Source: Kiritimatiellia bacterium
Lineage (GTDB): Bacteria > Verrucomicrobiota > Kiritimatiellia > SLAD01
NCBI GenBank assembly: GCA_007134175.1
Contig: SLLF01000360.1
Location: forward strand, 1 to 9,133
DNA: 9,133 nt
Reading direction: 5' to 3'
Below are positions 5,982 through 9,133 of this stretch, piece by piece; positions within the stretch are counted from its first letter, which is position 1, and each line of letters begins with the position of its first letter. Under the pieces are notes generated by a model. It worked only from the letters and a program-made list of their open reading frames with translations, did not search any database and was not told where the DNA came from. Both the position numbers and the translations under genes were made by a program.

Positions 5982-6563
5982 TCATGGCAACCGCTGCCAA
6001 AGTGGGACGGCGTCATCTGTCCGGTGGCGCATGGCGTCCGCCAGTTCCTTGGCAGCACATGGGCCAGCCTCGAGGGCCACGATAGTTAACGCAAAGTCAA
6101 AAGAGGTTCCGGGACCTTGGCTGGTGACGAGTTGGCCGTCGATCACCACCGGATCATCGCAGCGGTCGGCGGTATCCAGCCGATCGGCCACCGCTGGGTG
6201 GGAGGTGACCCGTTTCCCGTCCAGCAGGCCGGCTGTGTGCAGCACCGTGGGACCGGCACAAACCGCGCCTAGCCAGCGGCCCGCGCGGGCGTGGGCCTGC
6301 AACGCGGCGATAACGCGGTCGTCGGCGATCAGTTCCCGGGTGCCAGGCGCACCACCCGGAATAACGATCCAGTCGTACTCGGCGGGATTGACTTCGTCCC
6401 ACGTGCCATCCGGCACGAGGCGGACTTGGCGGGAGGCCGTGACCGGGCCCGCCTGTAACCCTGCCGTGGTGACAGACCAGCCGGCTCGGCGCAGCACATC
6501 GATTATAATGACGGCTTCCATCTCCTCCACCCCATTCGCTAGGGGAACCAATGCCTTAACCAT
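5982..6563 (-). CDS. DJ-1/PfpI (YajL-like) family protein
   Basis: At 193 residues it has the usual length of the DJ-1/ThiJ/PfpI family. It starts MVKALVPLANGVEEMEAV, where E16 corresponds to DJ-1 Glu18. It has the nucleophile elbow GAVCAGPT with C102 (DJ-1 Cys106), TSHP with H122 (DJ-1 His126), and SQGPGTSFDFAL near the end. These match the DJ-1/YajL branch rather than class I glutamine amidotransferases. The family protects against oxidative or carbonyl stress, and glyoxalase, deglycase and chaperone activities have been proposed; which applies here is unknown. It should be cytoplasmic. The start has an AAAGGAAGG ribosome binding site and lies one base after the upstream stop (TGAcATG), so it is the last gene of a compact operon. 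The cysteine and acid pair are intact. Confidence 0.93.
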   Translation of the reverse strand: MVKALVPLANGVEEMEAVIIIDVLRRAGWSVTTAGLQAGPVTASRQVRLVPDGTWDEVNPAEYDWIVIPGGAPGTRELIADDRVIAALQAHARAGRWLGAVCAGPTVLHTAGLLDGKRVTSHPAVADRLDTADRCDDPVVIDGQLVTSQGPGTSFDFALTIVALEAGPCAAKELADAMRHRTDDAVPLWQRLP

Positions 6564-6564
6564 G

Positions 6565-7335
6565 TCAGCGCCTTCCTTTCATCATCGTGTCCAGTAACTG
6601 TGCCGCCTGTTCCTGCAACCGTTTGCCCCACAACGGGCCCTGCGCTTCCTGCAGTACATCCAGCAAGGTGTCCCCGCTGCAGATCACCACACCGCTGGAT
6701 CCGGTCAGGCCATCCGGCAGCGATCCACCGACGAAACAGAGCACGGGTTGCACGTCGATGTCTCGTTGCAGCGCGGCGACCACCTGGCGTCGCAAGTCGG
6801 CGGCGGCTGTTTTGACTTGTGACAGCGGCGGGCGGTCAGGCTCCTGGCCATCATAGCGGATGCGTCCGTCGCGGACGGCAATCGAGCCATTCCAAAATTT
6901 GGTTTCCACCAGATAGAGGCCGGTTGGCCCAAGGACGACGTGATCGTAGTCGATCGCCTGTTGCCACCAGCCGGGATTTTCGGTCAATCCATGATAGACG
7001 CGGTAACCCGCTGGCAGAAAGGATAGGGTACGCGCGACCCATTCTTCGCCGCGCGCACCCTTGATAAAGGATTGCAACCGTTCCCGTCCGGCGGTAAACG
7101 ACCAGGCCAGCCCGCCCGCCAGCGCCAGAAAGGCGGCGCCGACCATGGTGTTGTTCAAGGGCGGATACGGCCACGCGGCGCGTAGCAGGTAGCCCGAGCC
7201 AAGGGCAATTAACGAGAACGGCCAGGCCACTCGTAACAGTCCAGCCATGCGCGGGGCCTCGCCGGGACTGCCTTGGACGCGGGCAAACTGTTCGGGCCGT
7301 GGCGCGTTGCCGGAGCTGGGTGTACGAGGAGGCAC
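6565..7335 (-). CDS. Membrane-anchored NERD-domain (nuclease-related) protein
   Basis: The protein has 256 residues. Two hydrophobic segments (about 33-53 and 62-80) anchor it, followed by a NERD domain from about residue 91: GARGEEWVARTLSFLP (93-108), IDYDHVVLGPTGLYLVETK (128-146), then WNGSI. D131, E144 and K146 fit the D...ExK pattern of the restriction-endonuclease-like fold, with E97 upstream, so the catalytic set looks complete. NERD domains are predicted to be nucleases, but the natural role is poorly known. The first start is GTG at 7335, three bases after the STAS-gene stop. ATG at 7248 (Met30), preceded by GGCGAGG, is a credible alternative that still keeps both membrane segments. 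Residues 81-256 would face the cytoplasm if both segments cross. Confidence 0.88.
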   Translation of the reverse strand: MPPRTPSSGNAPRPEQFARVQGSPGEAPRMAGLLRVAWPFSLIALGSGYLLRAAWPYPPLNNTMVGAAFLALAGGLAWSFTAGRERLQSFIKGARGEEWVARTLSFLPAGYRVYHGLTENPGWWQQAIDYDHVVLGPTGLYLVETKFWNGSIAVRDGRIRYDGQEPDRPPLSQVKTAAADLRRQVVAALQRDIDVQPVLCFVGGSLPDGLTGSSGVVICSGDTLLDVLQEAQGPLWGKRLQEQAAQLLDTMMKGRR

Positions 7336-7338
7336 GGT

Positions 7339-7716
7339 TCATTCCCCGGGGCGTGGCGTGGTGTCCTGTTTCAGGTAGGCCCGCGCCTCCTCCGGGTTGT
7401 GGAAAATATGAAGCCGATCCTGCAGGCCCAGTAATTCCAGCGTCTTGAGGATGCGATCGCTGATGCCGCACAAGGCCAAATGTCCATTGTTCAACAGGGT
7501 GCGCTTGTGCAAGGCGGCCACGCAACCAATGCCCTTGCTGTTGATATAGTCGAGTCCCTGCCCATCCAGCAGTATCCGTTCGCCGTGGTGGTGGCCCAGT
7601 TTATCCATGGCCCGCTGGAAATCATTACAGGTCAGCGAATCAACGGGGCCATATACCCGGCATTCACGGATAGGGCCATGCTTGACCACCTTGAATTTGA
7701 ATGTGTTGGCATCCAT
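7339..7716 (-). CDS. STAS-domain protein (anti-anti-sigma factor type)
   Basis: A single STAS domain of 125 residues. LLDGQGLDYINSKGIGCVAALHKR (49-72) aligns with the phosphorylation loop of SpoIIAA. S60 occupies the position of the phosphorylated Ser58, but the preceding Asp is Asn (N59) and the next residue is Lys (K61). The second half, GHLALCGISDRILKTLELLGL (78-98), is also standard. Such proteins switch partners according to serine phosphorylation and control sigma factors or other signalling complexes. No partner kinase of the RsbW type or PP2C phosphatase is in the window. The ribosome binding site AGAGGGG is strong. The gene lies 12 bases after the beta-barrel gene and three before the NERD gene start. 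Sure about the domain, unsure about the target. Confidence 0.9.
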   Translation of the reverse strand: MDANTFKFKVVKHGPIRECRVYGPVDSLTCNDFQRAMDKLGHHHGERILLDGQGLDYINSKGIGCVAALHKRTLLNNGHLALCGISDRILKTLELLGLQDRLHIFHNPEEARAYLKQDTTPRPGE

Positions 7717-7728
7717 GCCAAACCCCTC

Positions 7729-8946
7729 TTAAAAATCGACCCACACCTTCACGAACCCGCCGCCAAAACGCGCCCGATGCCAGTTGACGGCGGCGCCGCC
7801 CTCAAGGCGGAACGTGTCACCGGCAAAAACCATGCTCCCGGCAGTGCGTGCCTGCAACTGCTCCGACCGGTCACTTAGACGTTCCTCGCCGGTTTCGCGA
7901 TGATCCGACAACAGGCTCACGATGGCCATGGTATTCAAATACCACGGCCCTTGCAAGGGCCAAGCATGGCCGGCGAACAGGATGCGATCGTAGCGGTCGG
8001 TCCATAAGGTGGCCTTGGAATCATGCGCGAACACCCAGTCTTCGTCGAACCGCACATGCAGGGCGCCAGCGCGCCAGCCCAGCCATTCCTCCCGCTGAGT
8101 GGTATACTCCAGGGAAGCAATCCAGTACGTGCGTTGCAGGGTAAAGGCAGCGGGATCCCGTTGCGCCAGGCCGTCCCGCTGGTGATCGCTCCATTCCCCC
8201 AGCCAGCGCAGGTGCCAGGCCGCTTGTGCATCGGGAAACCAGTAGAGTTCGACATCGCCTTGGTATTTCTCGAAATGGAAATCGAAAGATTCGCTTGGGT
8301 TCAACCAGCGGCGTGGTGGATCCAGATCCGCGTGCAGGGTCCAGCGCCAGGACGGCCGCGGCTGCCAGGCGACGGATACTTGAATGTTGGGCACGGTGTG
8401 CATCCGGCCTGCGTCCATGTTCTTCGTGTCGTACAGCCAATTCGGCCACATCAGCTGTAGACGGCCGGTCCAGCGGGCGCCGGCCTGTTCGATCGCCGCA
8501 CCGATATCGGCGAGCGCCTTGTTGGGTACCGGCTCGCCCAGAATCTCAATCCACCCGGCGTTTCCCCAACGACGGCCCAAGCCCGTTGTGAAGCGCTGAT
8601 AGCTTCCGTCGAAATCGCGGTCACGCAAGTAGTGAACCTGAACGCGATAGTGGTCCGTCAGTTCGTGCTGCACATCCAGAAGATGCACCAGGTAAAGATC
8701 CCGGCTGCTCAACGATCCGCCAGCCCCGTGGAAGTAGTTCGTCGCCTGGGCGAGCTGCAGGCGGGTATCCAGTCCAGGCTCGTAGGTCCAGCGATTGATG
8801 AAGAAATTGGGTCCCAACGCGAAGTCGCGTCCGGCCACCTCGTCGCCTCGAAAATAGGGTGCTGCCGTCCACGGTCCCACCAGGATCAGCAACCCCAGCA
8901 GCACGCCGCGATACGTTAGCCAATGATAACCGCGCCTTTCGCTCAT
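7729..8946 (-). CDS. Predicted outer-membrane beta-barrel protein, unknown family
   Basis: I do not recognise the family of this 405-residue protein. The N-terminus looks like a signal peptide: basic MSERRGYHWLTYR, hydrophobic GVLLGLLILVG, then a possible cleavage near TAA (27-29), although Pro30 would be poor at +1. The rest is rich in Trp, Tyr, Arg and alternating polar/hydrophobic strands, and ends ...FVKVWVDF. A final Phe on an amphipathic strand is the usual signal for outer-membrane barrel assembly. YLVHLLDVQHELTDHYRVQVHYLRD and repeated W-x-L-x-W strand patterns fit transmembrane beta hairpins. It is the first gene of a four-gene operon with STAS, NERD and DJ-1 proteins. The GGGATGAG just before the ATG could act as a weak ribosome binding site. 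Alternatives such as a periplasmic beta-rich protein are possible. Confidence 0.75.
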   Translation of the reverse strand: MSERRGYHWLTYRGVLLGLLILVGPWTAAPYFRGDEVAGRDFALGPNFFINRWTYEPGLDTRLQLAQATNYFHGAGGSLSSRDLYLVHLLDVQHELTDHYRVQVHYLRDRDFDGSYQRFTTGLGRRWGNAGWIEILGEPVPNKALADIGAAIEQAGARWTGRLQLMWPNWLYDTKNMDAGRMHTVPNIQVSVAWQPRPSWRWTLHADLDPPRRWLNPSESFDFHFEKYQGDVELYWFPDAQAAWHLRWLGEWSDHQRDGLAQRDPAAFTLQRTYWIASLEYTTQREEWLGWRAGALHVRFDEDWVFAHDSKATLWTDRYDRILFAGHAWPLQGPWYLNTMAIVSLLSDHRETGEERLSDRSEQLQARTAGSMVFAGDTFRLEGGAAVNWHRARFGGGFVKVWVDF

Positions 8947-8948
8947 CT

Positions 8949-9014
8949 CATCCCATGTCTACGCTGTCCGGCCGGTCCCTGTCAATTCGTCGTTGATGCA
9001 GGACAGATGGGATG
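8949..9014 (-). promoter_or_regulatory. Inverted repeat that could hide the ribosome binding site of the beta-barrel gene
   Basis: On the - strand CATCCCAT-CT-GTC (9014 to 9002) can pair with GACATGGGATG (8959 to 8949), giving 8 bp plus 3 bp with a 2-nt bulge. The 3' arm contains the GGGATG that precedes the start at 8946. A transcript starting upstream of 9014 could therefore mask its initiation site. Seen as base pairing only; function is inferred. Confidence 0.3.
8956..8985 (-). promoter_or_regulatory. Weak sigma-70-type promoter candidate for the beta-barrel operon
   Basis: A perfect -35 TTGACA (8980-8985) is followed after 18 bases by TAGACA (8956-8961), a poor -10. Transcription from it would begin almost at the ATG and exclude the inverted repeat described for 8949-9014. 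The two interpretations therefore compete. Confidence 0.3.
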
Positions 9015-9033
9015 CGGGGTAGGCCACAAGCAG

Positions 9034-9063
9034 AGAAGCCCGCCGCAGTCGCGACGGGCTTCT
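9034..9063 (-). terminator. Terminator-like hairpin after the right-edge gene
   Basis: AGAAGCCCG (9034-9042) and CGGGCTTCT (9055-9063) form a perfect 9-bp stem, extendable by 3 bp past one mismatch to a short loop. It lies 27 bases after the stop of the right-edge gene. On the - strand the hairpin ends CGGGCTTCT followed by CTGCTTGT, a T-biased but interrupted tail. The A/T-flanked GC stem is typical of intrinsic terminators. It would separate the right-edge gene from the beta-barrel operon. Confidence 0.65.
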
Positions 9064-9089
9064 CCTGTGGTGTGTGTGCAGGGATGAGG

Positions 9090-9133
9090 TTACTTGATGA
9101 ACAGCATCTCCTGGTAGGTCGGCAACGGCCACA
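9090..9133 (-). CDS. C-terminal end of a gene, possibly type III glutamine synthetase
   Basis: Only the last 13 codons and the TAA stop are in the window; the gene runs in from the right edge. The peptide is WPLPTYQEMLFIK. A WPLP-x-Y-x-E-hydrophobic-LF ending is what I remember for type III glutamine synthetases (GlnN), which make glutamine from glutamate and ammonia. The reading frame is supported by this match and by the terminator-like hairpin just after the stop. With so few residues the assignment is tentative. Confidence 0.45.
   Translation of the reverse strand, partial: WPLPTYQEMLFIK

Noticed and set aside
8021..8591. Open frames on both strands over the beta-barrel gene
   Set aside because: They are Arg/Pro/Ala-rich shadows; the 405-codon frame has a signal-like N-terminus, strand periodicity and a terminal Phe.

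Overview
The window looks like a chromosomal stretch of a Gram-negative proteobacterium with fairly high GC. I favour a gammaproteobacterium: the tRNA encodes its CCA end, one protein looks like an outer-membrane beta-barrel, and there is a well-formed sigma-54-type promoter. The genus cannot be fixed from this sequence. I see no phage, transposon, integrase or CRISPR.

Left part (1-4244, + strand). The window opens inside an FMN-dependent alpha-hydroxy-acid (L-lactate type) dehydrogenase, of which only the C-terminal two thirds are present. A 185-bp gap packed with small inverted repeats follows. Next comes a tight two-gene lipid-modification operon: a FAD-dependent amine-oxidase-like protein, then a single long protein in which a DUF1365 domain is joined to a cyclopropane-fatty-acyl-phospholipid synthase (CFAS) domain. 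The stop and start overlap as TGATG. These three functions usually sit in separate adjacent genes and probably work together on unsaturated acyl chains of membrane phospholipids.

Middle part (4241-5902, - strand). A gene pair runs toward the lipid operon, and the two operons share a CTAG whose strands carry both stop codons. The first gene of the pair encodes a soluble protein built like a histidine kinase but with a ruined ATP-binding site. The second, translationally coupled by another TGATG, encodes a small protein with about four membrane segments. Just upstream is a near-consensus -24/-12 sigma-54 element, and about 120 bp further upstream is a perfect dyad where an activator could bind. 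This is the most interesting unit here: a possible phosphotransfer protein with a membrane partner under sigma-54 control. An intact tRNA-Leu(GAG) gene with its own promoter lies upstream on the same strand.

Right part (5941-8946, - strand). Four closely packed genes probably form one operon, in transcription order: a predicted outer-membrane beta-barrel of unknown family, a STAS-domain anti-anti-sigma-like protein, a membrane-anchored NERD-domain protein, and a DJ-1/PfpI-family protein. The last bases (9090-9133, - strand) hold the C-terminal end of another gene, possibly a type III glutamine synthetase, followed by a terminator-like hairpin.
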